Shown: piece by piece, positions 1 to 8,054 of the stretch | Layout of the letters: each line of letters begins with the position of its first letter | Position numbering within the stretch: the first letter of the stretch is position 1 | Assembly: GCF_030294945.1 (NCBI RefSeq) | Contig: NZ_AP018448.1 | Location: forward strand, 8,900,501-8,964,500 | Origin: Streptomyces graminofaciens | GTDB taxonomy: Bacteria; Actinomycetota; Actinomycetes; Streptomycetales; Streptomycetaceae | Direction: 5' to 3' | DNA: 64,000 bases | The notes under the pieces: model-generated | The model's database searches: none | What the model saw: only the letters and a program-made list of their open reading frames with translations | Told to the model about the DNA's origin: nothing | Made by a program: the position numbers and the translations under genes

Positions 1-2
1 CC

Positions 3-794
3 CAACTGGTCGTCCTGCTGCTCGCCACCGGCACCGCCTCCCTGGCCGAGCGCGTCGACAGCCACATCCCCTCGACGGTCGCCGCCGTCCTCTACGCCCT
101 GACCATCGGGATCGGCGTCCGCGTCTCCCGCCGCCGCGCCCGCGTCCACTGGCAGGCCCACCGCGCCGCCGCCGAGGTCGTCAAGTCCCTGGCCTGGCAG
201 TACATGGCCCACGGCGGCCCCTTCCACTCCCGGCTCGCCCACCCCGACGCCCTGTTCGCCCAACGCCTGGAGGAACGCCTCAGCGAACTGCGCAAGGTCG
301 GCTGGGAGGACGTGCGCGAGGACCCCGCCGACATGGGCGTCGCCCAGATCACCCCCGCCATGCGGGCCGTACGAGCCAAGCCGTTCGCGGCCCGCCGGGA
401 GATCTACCTCCGCGACCGCGTGCTGGAACAGCTCATCTGGTACGGCAACAGTGCCGGGCAGGCCCACGAGGCCTCCGCCCGCTGGTCCGGCCTGACGGCC
501 GCGCTGACCTCGCTGGCCCTGCTCGCCGCCGTACTGCGCGCCTTCGGCGTCATCGACGGCTGGGACCCGACCGGCCTCCTCAGTGCCGCCGCCGCGGCCG
601 GTGTGGCCTGGCAGGAGGTCCGCCGCCACCGCCCGCTCACCTACGCCCACAAACTCGTCGAACAGGACCTCGACACCCTGCGCATCGCCATGAGCACCAC
701 CGTCACCGAGGAGGCCTGGCCGGACACGGTCGCGGAGGCGGAGCGGCTGGTCTCACCGCAGCACACGGACTGGCTCGTACGGTTCGGATCCTGA
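3..794 (+). CDS. SLATT-domain (DUF4231) membrane protein, 5' end outside window
   Basis: The reading frame is open to the left edge, so the N-terminus is missing; 263 codons are visible. Two hydrophobic hairpins are seen: visible residues about 1-12 plus 21-37, and about 161-181 plus 187-203. Each is followed by a charged helical stretch (for example HWQAHRAAAEVVKSLAWQYM after the first). This two-helix layout, twice over, is that of DUF4231/SLATT domains, which are described as 2TM effectors tied to SLOG and SMODS proteins in nucleotide-dependent conflict systems. The neighbour, ending 25 bp away on the other strand, is a SLOG-type protein, which supports the call. An internal ATG at 204 is only a downstream Met, because the domain starts before it. 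Effector function is inferred from the family. Confidence 0.75.
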   Translation, partial: QLVVLLLATGTASLAERVDSHIPSTVAAVLYALTIGIGVRVSRRRARVHWQAHRAAAEVVKSLAWQYMAHGGPFHSRLAHPDALFAQRLEERLSELRKVGWEDVREDPADMGVAQITPAMRAVRAKPFAARREIYLRDRVLEQLIWYGNSAGQAHEASARWSGLTAALTSLALLAAVLRAFGVIDGWDPTGLLSAAAAAGVAWQEVRRHRPLTYAHKLVEQDLDTLRIAMSTTVTEEAWPDTVAEAERLVSPQHTDWLVRFGS

Positions 795-819
795 CGACGC
801 GCGAAGTGTGAGGGGAGCC

Positions 820-1320
820 TCAGGGGCGCCGTACGCCCGGGTTCCACAGGACCGTCACCGGCACCCCCGCGCGGCGCGCGTACGCCACGATGTCGGCCGT
901 GCCGCCGAGGCCCCGGGACGGGGCGCCGTCCCACACGGCGATCATGCGGTCGGCCCGGTCGACGATGTACCGGCCGGCCGCGTCGTACGCCTCCTCGTGC
1001 GTGCGCTCGTACGGCAGTTCCACCCGCTCGGCGCAGCACTTGAGGATGCGGCGGTACGACGTCCGTACGTCGTCGTCGCCGAGATGGGTCTCGTAGTCCA
1101 TGCCGGGGATCACGGCGGTCAGCGGAGCGCCGCACTCCAGGGCGATCTCCGCGAACACCTGATCGGCGCCGGCGGCGAGACTGCTCAGCGCCCACGGCGA
1201 CACGGCGGCCAGCAGCTCCGCGCGGATGCCCGAGCGGACCACGGACAGGGCGGCATCGGGAATCTGTCGGTGTCCGGTGATACCGATCCGGGTCACGGGC
1301 CCTGGCATCCGTGCGCTCAC
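820..1320 (-). CDS. SLOG-fold nucleotide-binding protein
   Basis: A 166-residue soluble protein. The N-terminal strand-loop carries GITGHRQ (about residues 13-19). It is followed by SSLAAGADQVFAEIAL and a late VDRADRMIAVWDG segment with a GGTAD loop, an arrangement typical of the SLOG (DprA/LOG-like Rossmannoid) superfamily that binds nucleotides or nucleotide-derived signals. It converges on the SLATT membrane protein. In the scheme of Burroughs and colleagues, SLOG proteins sense or make a nucleotide signal and SLATT proteins are the membrane effectors. Start could also be Met5; no strong ribosome-binding site decides. The family call is good, but ligand and role are inferred. Confidence 0.72.
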   Translation of the reverse strand: MSARMPGPVTRIGITGHRQIPDAALSVVRSGIRAELLAAVSPWALSSLAAGADQVFAEIALECGAPLTAVIPGMDYETHLGDDDVRTSYRRILKCCAERVELPYERTHEEAYDAAGRYIVDRADRMIAVWDGAPSRGLGGTADIVAYARRAGVPVTVLWNPGVRRP

Positions 1321-1478
1321 CTCCGTGGCCGCGGTCGTCTAACTCACCCTATCGCCGGGGGACTTGCACGGAAATGACGCGTGGGCGTTCGGGCCGATCG
1401 GGCCGTTCCGAGGGCCGGTACGGTGGCGTTTTCGGCCCGATGGCAGGGCGGTACGGCTCAGTGCTGGTTCAGCCGCTC

Positions 1479-1526
1479 ACCGGCTCAGTCGCCCCCCGGG
1501 CCAGTCGCCCACCGGCTCAGTCGCCC
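1479..1526. repeat. Three 16-bp tandem repeats across the mbl stop codon
   Basis: Units at 1479-1494 and 1511-1526 are identical (ACCGGCTCAGTCGCCC). The middle unit, 1495-1510, differs at three positions. The stop codon of the mbl gene lies inside the rightmost unit, and as 16 is not a multiple of three the other copies carry TCA in other frames. A degenerate fourth unit may lie at about 1463-1478. Confidence 0.8.
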
Positions 1527-2572
1527 ACCGGGTCGAGGGCGAGCGGCTCGATGCGGCCCTCCAGCATGGCGCCCACGCCGAGGGCCGCGCAGACATCGGG
1601 CCGTTCGGCGATGTGGACGGGCATGCCGGTCGCGTGGCGGAGCATCTGGTCGAAGCCGGGCAGCAGGGCGCTGCCGCCGACCATCATGATCCCCCGGTCG
1701 GCGAGGTCGGCCACGAGGTCCGGCGGGCAGTCGCGCAGCACGTTGCCGATGCCGTCGACGACCGCGGTGAGCGGGGTCTGGATGGCGTCGCGCACGGCGG
1801 CCGTGTCCACCTGCACGGAACGGGCGAGCCCCGTCGCCACGTCCAGACCGTGGATCTCGGTGGAGGCCGGGCCGTGCGGGGTGAGGCCGTTGCCGGACAG
1901 GGCGAGCTGGAGCGGCCGTACGGACTGGCTGGGCAGGGTCAGCTCGTGCCGCAGCCGCAGATGCTGCACGATCGCGTGGTCGATGGCCTCGCCGCCGACG
2001 GGCACGCGGTCGGCGGTGACGATCGAGCCGAGGGAGAGCACGGCGAGCTGGGTGGCGGCGGCGCCGCACACCATGATCATGGTCGCTTCCGGCTGCTCGA
2101 CGGGCAGCCCGCAGCCGACCGCCGCCGCGATCAGCGTGTCGACCAGCTCCACCCGGCGGGCGCCGAGGCCGACGAGGGTCTCGATGGTGGCGCGCTGGGC
2201 GAGCGGGTCGGCGTCGTGCGGGGTGCAGGCGGCGGCGCGGAGCACCGGCTTGCGGCGCAGCGTACGGCGGATCTTGTCGCCCAGCAGGTGGTGCAGCATG
2301 CGCTGGGCCATCTCGATGTCGACGACCGTGCCGCCGGAGACCGGCCGCACGACCCGGATGTAGTCGGGCGTACGGCCCGTCATCTTCTCCGCGAACTCCC
2401 CGACCGCGATCAGCGCGCCCGTCCGCGTGTTCACGGCGGCCACGCTCGGCTGGTCCACGACCAGCCCCGCGCCCTTCACATACACGCGGGTCCGGGCCGC
2501 GCCCAGATCGACCCCGAAGTGGCAGCGCCGCAGCTGCTCCAGGCTGGGGGTACTGGCGTTGTTGACGGCCAT
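1517..2572 (-). CDS. mbl: MreB-like actin homologue Mbl
   Basis: A 351-residue actin-fold (MreB/Mbl/HSP70 superfamily) protein. Phosphate-1 loop is FGVDLGAARTRVYV (residues 19-32). The adenosine loop is MMVGGSALLPGF near the C-terminus. The phosphate-2 region reads IMVCGAAATQLAV where MreB proteins have a DxGGGT-like loop, so the Asp and glycines needed for normal ATP handling are gone. This fits the shortened, divergent Mbl of Streptomyces, which helps spore-wall assembly together with MreB. I chose the ATG at 2572 because GGGAGG lies 7-8 bases upstream on the minus strand. A longer frame runs to 2668 but lacks family sequence. It lies downstream of, and co-oriented with, the malonate genes, 199 bp away. 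Confidence 0.85.
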   Translation of the reverse strand: MAVNNASTPSLEQLRRCHFGVDLGAARTRVYVKGAGLVVDQPSVAAVNTRTGALIAVGEFAEKMTGRTPDYIRVVRPVSGGTVVDIEMAQRMLHHLLGDKIRRTLRRKPVLRAAACTPHDADPLAQRATIETLVGLGARRVELVDTLIAAAVGCGLPVEQPEATMIMVCGAAATQLAVLSLGSIVTADRVPVGGEAIDHAIVQHLRLRHELTLPSQSVRPLQLALSGNGLTPHGPASTEIHGLDVATGLARSVQVDTAAVRDAIQTPLTAVVDGIGNVLRDCPPDLVADLADRGIMMVGGSALLPGFDQMLRHATGMPVHIAERPDVCAALGVGAMLEGRIEPLALDPVGD

Positions 2573-2771
2573 GGCAGATCCTCCCGAGAGCACAGACCGT
2601 GGGGCCGCCGTTGGTCGTCGGCGGTTCCTTGCGTGGGGGCCGCCGTCGGTTCGGTGGTCCCCTTGCATCGTGCGGGGAGAGACGACGGGGTGCCTGTTCG
2701 GCTGGGCCGGGCGGGGTGCGGCTGGACGGGTGGAACTTTGATGGGGGGTCAGGACGGGGGCGGAGGACCTC

Positions 2772-4172
2772 CTACGTGCCGGTGGCGGCCCGCACGATGC
2801 CTCGTACGACCCCCAGCTCCACCAGATCCTGCGGCCGCACCCGCAGATCGTCGGCCGTGGCCCGCACCCGCTCCTCCGGGCGCTTCAGGATCGCCGCCGC
2901 CAGTTCCGGGGCGATCACCGAGAAGTAGCTGTCGGGGGTGGCCCAGGTGTTGCCGGGGGCGGCCAGCGCGAGGGCGCCGCCCGAGCCGCCCTCGCCGATG
3001 AGGAGGGTGGTGATCGGGGTGCGGGCGGTGGCGACCGTGGTGAACAGGTCCGCGATGGCCGCGCCCGCACCCTGCCGCTCCGCCTCCGCGTCGTTCGCGG
3101 CGCCGGGGGTGTCCACCAGGGTGAGTACGGGGATGCCGAGGCGGTCGGCGAGGCGGATCAGACGGGTGGCGGTGCGGTAGCCGGCGGGGCGGGTGGCCGT
3201 GCCGCACTGCGCCGCGTAGGCGACCGTCCGTCCGGCGCGCTCGCCGAAGCCGCAGAGCATGCCGGGGTCGGTTCCGCCGGAGCGGTCCCCGCGGATGGGT
3301 GTGCGGTGGGTGAAGTAGGTGTCCAGGTAGGCCTCGGCGCGGGGGCGTCGGGGGGAGCGGGCGCGTTCCACCGCCTCCCAGCCGGTGGTGGGGAGCGGCT
3401 GGGGGTCGTTCGTGGTCGCTCGCGCCGCTTCGGGTGCGTGGGGCGTGGGCAGGTGGGCCGGTGTCGGGGCCGGTTCCTTCGACGGGTTCGTCAGGAGGCG
3501 AAGCCACCGGCCCAGGACCGGCCGCAGCTCCGCCGGCGGAACCACCGCGTCCGCCGCGCCCGCCGCCACCTGTGACTCCGCCGTGTACGCCGTCGGGTCC
3601 GCGTCGGACGGGCGGACCCGGGAGCCGGCGAAGCCGACCTGGGCGGCGGGGAGGGCGAGGACGACGTCGGCGCCCGCGCCCAGCGTCGCCCAGCCGCCGC
3701 CCGTGGTCGGGTCGCGCAGGACCGCGATCTGGGGCAGCCCCGCCTCCCTCGTCAGCGCCGACTGCCGGGCCACCCGCTGGAGTTGGGTGAGGGCGCGCAT
3801 ACCCTCCTGCATCCGGCTGCCGCCCGTCGCGACGAGCGAGACGACGGGCAGCCGGTGCTCGCGCGCGTACGCGTACGCCGACTCCAGGCGGTCACCGGTG
3901 CGTTCGCCGAGCGAGCCGCCGAGGAAGCCGAACTCGAAGGCGATCAGCACCGCCTGCGTACCCTCGACCCGAGCGGTGCCGCACACCACCGACTCCTCCT
4001 CGCCGGTGCGCTCGGCGGCACGTGCGCGGGAGTCGTCGTAGCCGGGCCAGGCGAGGGGGCCGTCGGGCGCGTACTCCCGTGCGGGGACCGAGAGTTCGGT
4101 GAATCCCTCACCCGCCGTCACCACCGCCACGGCCTCGCGGGCCGAGAGCCGTCGCCCCGCCGGGTCAGTCAT
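2772..4172 (-). CDS. Fused acyl-CoA carboxyltransferase (AccD/AccA-like)
   Basis: A 466-residue protein with two crotonase-like carboxyltransferase halves. The N-terminal half has an oxyanion-type FEFGFLGGSLGERTGDR and VATGGSRMQEG. The C-terminal half has TPGAANDAEAERQGAGAAI and IGEGGSGGALAL, which are AccA-like glycine loops. No zinc-ribbon Cys cluster is present at the front, unlike bacterial AccD. A Pro/Thr-rich linker at about 225-250 joins the halves. The gene overlaps matB by 8 bp and so is translationally coupled to it. In that setting it probably moves a carboxyl group to or from a CoA thioester linked to malonyl-CoA. No biotin carboxylase or BCCP gene is nearby, so direction and substrate are open. 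Confidence 0.8.
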   Translation of the reverse strand: MTDPAGRRLSAREAVAVVTAGEGFTELSVPAREYAPDGPLAWPGYDDSRARAAERTGEEESVVCGTARVEGTQAVLIAFEFGFLGGSLGERTGDRLESAYAYAREHRLPVVSLVATGGSRMQEGMRALTQLQRVARQSALTREAGLPQIAVLRDPTTGGGWATLGAGADVVLALPAAQVGFAGSRVRPSDADPTAYTAESQVAAGAADAVVPPAELRPVLGRWLRLLTNPSKEPAPTPAHLPTPHAPEAARATTNDPQPLPTTGWEAVERARSPRRPRAEAYLDTYFTHRTPIRGDRSGGTDPGMLCGFGERAGRTVAYAAQCGTATRPAGYRTATRLIRLADRLGIPVLTLVDTPGAANDAEAERQGAGAAIADLFTTVATARTPITTLLIGEGGSGGALALAAPGNTWATPDSYFSVIAPELAAAILKRPEERVRATADDLRVRPQDLVELGVVRGIVRAATGT

Positions 4173-5616
4173 GCTTCAGAGCCCGCTTCATGATCTTCCC
4201 CATGTCGTTGCGGGGGAGCGCGTCGAGGAAGCGTACGGTCCGGGGGCGCTTGTGCGGGGCCAGACGGGCGGCCACGTGGTCGGCCAACTCCTCGGTGTCC
4301 GGCGGTGATTGAGGGTCGCTCGGCACGATCCAGGCCACCACGCGTTCGCCCAGGTCGGCGTCCGGTTCCCCGGTGACCGCCGCCTCGCGCACCCCCGGGT
4401 GTTCGAGCAGCGCGTTCTCGATCTCGCCCGCCCCGATCTTGTAGCCGCCGCTCTTGATCAGGTCGGTGGCCTTGCGGCCGACGATGCGGACATAGCCGTC
4501 GGGGTCGCGGACCGCCATGTCGCCGGTGCGGAACCAGCCGTCCGCCGTGAACGCGGCCGCCGTCGCGTCCGGGCGGTTCAGATACTCGGAGAACAGGTTC
4601 GGGCCGCGCACCTGGATCTCGCCGACCGTCTCGCCGTCGTACGACGCCACCGGCGTCCCGTCCTCCTCGACCAGCCGCAGCTCCACGCCCGGCAGCGGTA
4701 CGCCGACCGTTCCGGCGCGTGGTTCGCCGTCCGCTCGGACGCTCGTGTTCATCAGCGTCTCCGTCATGCCGTACCGCTCGATGACCCGCCGCCCGGTCGC
4801 CGCCGCGATCCGCTCGTGGTCGTGCACCGGCAGCGCGGCCGACCCCGAGACCAGCAGCCGCGCCCGGCCCAGCGCCTTCGCCAGCTCCGGGTCCTCGGGC
4901 AGGGACTCGGCGATCCGGTGGTACATCGTCGGCACCCCGAACAGCATCGTCGCGCCGCCCGCCAGTTCGCGCGCCACGCCCTCCGTCGAGAACCGGCCCA
5001 GATGGCGTACGGAGCCGCCGCGCCGCAGCGGGCCCAGGATGCCCAGCACCAGCCCGTGCACATGGAACAGCGGCAGACCGTGGACCAGTACGTCGTCCCC
5101 CGTCCACTGCCATGCGTCGGCGAGCGCGTCCAGGGTGGTGGCGAGGGCCCGGCGGGGGATGACGGCACCCTTGGGCGGGCCGGTGGTGCCGGAGGTGTAG
5201 ACGACGAGGGCGGGGTCCTCGTCGCCCGCGTCCTCTGCGGGAGCCGGGTCCCCGGTGGCGTACACGTCGACGTCCACGCGCGCCAAGTCACCCAACGGGG
5301 AAGGGAGTTCGTCACCCGGCGCGGCCAGCACCAGCGTCGGCGCGCTGTCGGCCAGGATGTGGCCCAGCTCCTTCTCCCCGGACTTCGGGTTCAGCGGTAC
5401 GGCCGCCACGCCCGCCCGGAGTGCCGCGACGACGGCCACGGCGGTCTCCAGCGCCGGGGTCGCCCACACGGCCACCCGGCCGCCCCCTCTGATCCGGTCC
5501 GCCAGAGCGCCGGTCGCGGCGGCCAGCTCCGCGTACGTCAAGGCACGGTCACCGAACCGCAGGGCGGGCCGGTCCGCCGGGGCGTCGCCGGTCAGGGCCG
5601 GGAAGAGAGGGGACAC
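4165..5616 (-). CDS. matB: Malonyl-CoA synthetase
   Basis: A 483-residue ANL-superfamily ligase that activates malonate (and often methylmalonate) to the CoA thioester through an acyl-adenylate. The P-loop-like YTSGTTGPPKG is at about residues 140-150, the A5 motif is ERYGMTET, the A7/A8 region has TGDMAVRDPDGYVRIVGRKATDLIKSGG split by the hinge, and the C-terminal catalytic Lys is in RNDMGKIMKRAL (K474). The text agrees closely with what I remember of S. coelicolor MatB (SCO2444), which supplies polyketide extender units. It sits between a matC-like carrier and the carboxyltransferase, which fits malonate import followed by activation. Start ATG 5616; length normal for MatB. Confidence 0.93.
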   Translation of the reverse strand: MSPLFPALTGDAPADRPALRFGDRALTYAELAAATGALADRIRGGGRVAVWATPALETAVAVVAALRAGVAAVPLNPKSGEKELGHILADSAPTLVLAAPGDELPSPLGDLARVDVDVYATGDPAPAEDAGDEDPALVVYTSGTTGPPKGAVIPRRALATTLDALADAWQWTGDDVLVHGLPLFHVHGLVLGILGPLRRGGSVRHLGRFSTEGVARELAGGATMLFGVPTMYHRIAESLPEDPELAKALGRARLLVSGSAALPVHDHERIAAATGRRVIERYGMTETLMNTSVRADGEPRAGTVGVPLPGVELRLVEEDGTPVASYDGETVGEIQVRGPNLFSEYLNRPDATAAAFTADGWFRTGDMAVRDPDGYVRIVGRKATDLIKSGGYKIGAGEIENALLEHPGVREAAVTGEPDADLGERVVAWIVPSDPQSPPDTEELADHVAARLAPHKRPRTVRFLDALPRNDMGKIMKRALKHD

Positions 5617-5683
5617 GGTCGTACTCCTTAGCTGTTGCCGTCGTTCTGCTGTTCTACCGCTGCTGCCATGTTCGCCCGGGTGT

Positions 5684-7057
5684 CTACCCCCAGCCCGGCA
5701 CGACCAGTACCAGCCACACCACCGCCGGTACCGCCGCCACCACGATCCCTCCGTACATCATCAGCTGCCGGAAGAAGCGCTCACGGTCGACGTCCGGTGC
5801 CGCGGCCAGCACCAGCGCGCCGTTCGTGGAGAACGGGCTCACGTCCACGACCGTCGCCGACACGGCCAGGGCCGCCACCATCCCCACGGCCCCGATCTCG
5901 CCCTGCGCCAGGAACGGCACCGCAAGCGGGATCAGCGCGCCCATGATCCCCACCGAGGAGGCGAAGGCCGACACGATCGCGCCGATGTAGCAGAGCAGTA
6001 CGGCCGCCAGCAGCGGTACGCCGATGCCGCCGACGCCCTCGCCCGCCCAGGTGATGGTGCCCATCTCGTCCAGCACGCCGACATAGGTGAGGACACCGCA
6101 GATCAGCAGAACCGTCGACCAGGCGATCTCCCCGACCGCCTTGCGGCTGTCCGTCGGCCACACGGTGCTCAGTACGACGGCGAGGGTGATCGCGGTCAGG
6201 CCCGCGTCGAGGTCGAGGGCGAGTACGGCGACGACGAGCGCGACCAGGGCGGTGAGGGTGGCGACGCGGGCGGGGGTGAGACGGGTGGTGTCGGGGGCGT
6301 CGGTGCGGGTGGCGACGGTGGTCGCGACACCCCCGGAACCCCCGGTGCCGGTGCCGGTGCCAGTAACTGTGCCTGTGTCGGTACCGGTGGCTGTCCCGCC
6401 CTCCGGCGGCAGTTCCTTGCCCTTCCCGTCACCGGTCTCCACCGACCCCTGAGCCCACAGCTTCAGCCCGCCGAAGAGCACGAACACGACCCCGGCGATG
6501 ACGACGTTCACGATCAGCGACGCGAGGAACAGCGCGATCTCGTTCCCCGGCAGCTTCTCGCGCTCCACGATGCCGTTGACGATCGAACCGTAGATGCTGA
6601 TCGGCGAGAAACCGCCGCCCTGGGCGCCGTGCACGACCATCGCGCCCATCAGCAGCGGACTGATCCCGTAGCGGGCGGCGAAGCTGAGCGCGATCGGCGC
6701 GACGATCGCGACGGCGGCCGGGCTGACCGCGCCGATCGCCGTGAGCGCGCCGGTGATCGCGAACATCACCCAGGGGATCAGCGCCACCCGCCCGCGGACG
6801 AGCCGGATCGAGGCGTGCACCAGCCAGTCGGTGGTGCCGTTGGCCCGGGCGATCGCGAAGAGATACGTGACGCCGACGAGGACGACGAACAGGTCGCCGG
6901 GGAAGCCGGCGAAGATGCCGTCCGCGTCGAGGTCGGCGACGAGCGTGCCGACCCCGAAGGCGGCCGCGAAGGCGAGCGCGCCCATGTTGACGGAGCGGGT
7001 GGTGGCGATGACGAACACCACGGCGAGGACGAGGATCGAGACGAGTTCGGGGGACAT
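5684..7057 (-). CDS. MatC-type dicarboxylate (malonate) carrier
   Basis: A 457-residue integral membrane protein of the SLC13/arsenite-permease superfamily with the MatC N-terminal domain (residues about 1-145: MSPELVSILVLAVVF…, PGDLFVVLVGVTYLF). Ten or more hydrophobic segments are visible. An unusual cytoplasmic or periplasmic loop near residues 215-260 is made of Gly-Thr repeats (GTGTDTGTVTGTGTGTGG) and is probably unstructured. With matB 67 bp downstream on the same strand, malonate is the best-guess substrate. Transcription starts from the divergent region shared with the GntR gene, where mirrored palindromes lie. Confidence 0.82.
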   Translation of the reverse strand: MSPELVSILVLAVVFVIATTRSVNMGALAFAAAFGVGTLVADLDADGIFAGFPGDLFVVLVGVTYLFAIARANGTTDWLVHASIRLVRGRVALIPWVMFAITGALTAIGAVSPAAVAIVAPIALSFAARYGISPLLMGAMVVHGAQGGGFSPISIYGSIVNGIVEREKLPGNEIALFLASLIVNVVIAGVVFVLFGGLKLWAQGSVETGDGKGKELPPEGGTATGTDTGTVTGTGTGTGGSGGVATTVATRTDAPDTTRLTPARVATLTALVALVVAVLALDLDAGLTAITLAVVLSTVWPTDSRKAVGEIAWSTVLLICGVLTYVGVLDEMGTITWAGEGVGGIGVPLLAAVLLCYIGAIVSAFASSVGIMGALIPLAVPFLAQGEIGAVGMVAALAVSATVVDVSPFSTNGALVLAAAPDVDRERFFRQLMMYGGIVVAAVPAVVWLVLVVPGWG

Positions 7058-7141
7058 ACGGGCTCCCGTCGTTGGGTCCCGGAGCGGCTGGGAGTGGGAG
7101 TGGGGGTGGGGGTGGGGGGAGGCCGGAAGGGTGACCGGGAA

Positions 7142-7237
7142 TGGCCGAGTGGCTCAGCCACTTACGGGTGGTCAGCCTGAGCGCGTACGCCCGTCGCGTC
7201 AAGAGGTCGCGCGAGAATTGGCTCAGCCACTCGGCCA
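7142..7237. promoter_or_regulatory. Mirrored palindromic operator pair in the matC/gntR divergent promoter
   Basis: TGGCCGAGTGGCTCAGCCA (7142-7160) and TGGCTCAGCCACTCGGCCA (7219-7237) are reverse complements apart from the central base. Each copy itself holds the dyad TGGCT-C-AGCCA. The two 19-bp blocks flank a 58-bp spacer between the carrier gene and the FadR-type regulator, as expected for operators of that regulator that close both promoters, possibly by looping. That the adjacent GntR protein binds here is inferred. Confidence 0.7.
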
Positions 7238-7288
7238 CCTGCCCGCCCGGCGGACGGTGGGTTACGCTCCCGAGGAGAGGGGGACCCC

Positions 7289-7999
7289 GTGACCGACGCC
7301 CTGCGCCCCATGACGAAACAGCGCCTCTACGAACAGGTGCTCGACCGGCTGCGCCAGTACGTCGCCGAGGGCGGCCTGCGCGCCGGCGACCGGCTGCCGC
7401 CCGAACGCGATCTGGCCCAGCGGCTCGGCGTCAGCCGCGCCTCCGTGAAGCAGGCGATCGTGGTCCTGGAGGTCCAGGGCCTGGTGGAGGCACGGCACGG
7501 CGGCGGCACGTACCTGGTCCGCGACAGCCTCGACGTCGAACCGGTCGAGAGGATGGTCGAGCGCCGCCGGCGTCTGCCCGACGTCCTGGAGGCCCGCGAG
7601 GCCCTGGAGACGAAGCTCGCCGAACTGGCCGCCGAGCGCCGTACGGAGGACGACCTGGCCGCGATGCGGTCGGCGCTCACCCACATGGCCGAGGAGATCG
7701 AGCGGGACGGCCACGGCATCGAGGGCGACCGGCTCTTCCACTCGGCGGTGACCGCGGCAGCCCACAGCAGCCTGCTCGCCGAGTTCATGCGCTCCATCGC
7801 CGACCAGATCGCCGAGAGCCGCACCGAGTCCCTCCGCCAGCCCGGCCGCCCCACCCGCTCCCTCGCCCAGCACCAGGCCATCCTCGACGCGATCGCCGCA
7901 GGCCGCCCGAGGCAGGCGGCCACGGCCATGCGCCGCCACGTCCGTACGGTCGCGAAGGTCCGCCTGCTGGACTGGGAGCCGGACGACTCGCCCGCCTAG
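7289..7999 (+). CDS. FadR-type GntR transcriptional regulator
   Basis: A 236-residue regulator. The N-terminal winged helix (about residues 8-75) contains the GntR signature LPPERDLAQRLGVSRASVKQAIVVLE and the wing ARHGGGTYL. The C-terminal helical FCD effector domain follows (VLEAREALETKLAELAAER… with the His/Asp metal or acid-binding pattern FHSAVTAAAHS). It is divergent from the malonate carrier and probably a malonate-responsive repressor like MatR. The GTG start at 7289 follows GGAGAGG. Mirrored palindromes in its promoter are good candidates for its own operators. Confidence 0.85.
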   Translation: MTDALRPMTKQRLYEQVLDRLRQYVAEGGLRAGDRLPPERDLAQRLGVSRASVKQAIVVLEVQGLVEARHGGGTYLVRDSLDVEPVERMVERRRRLPDVLEAREALETKLAELAAERRTEDDLAAMRSALTHMAEEIERDGHGIEGDRLFHSAVTAAAHSSLLAEFMRSIADQIAESRTESLRQPGRPTRSLAQHQAILDAIAAGRPRQAATAMRRHVRTVAKVRLLDWEPDDSPA

Positions 8000-8054
8000 G
8001 GCCCTTGGGCCTGCCTCCCCCTTACGAAATCACCCGCACGAGTATGGAGCACCC

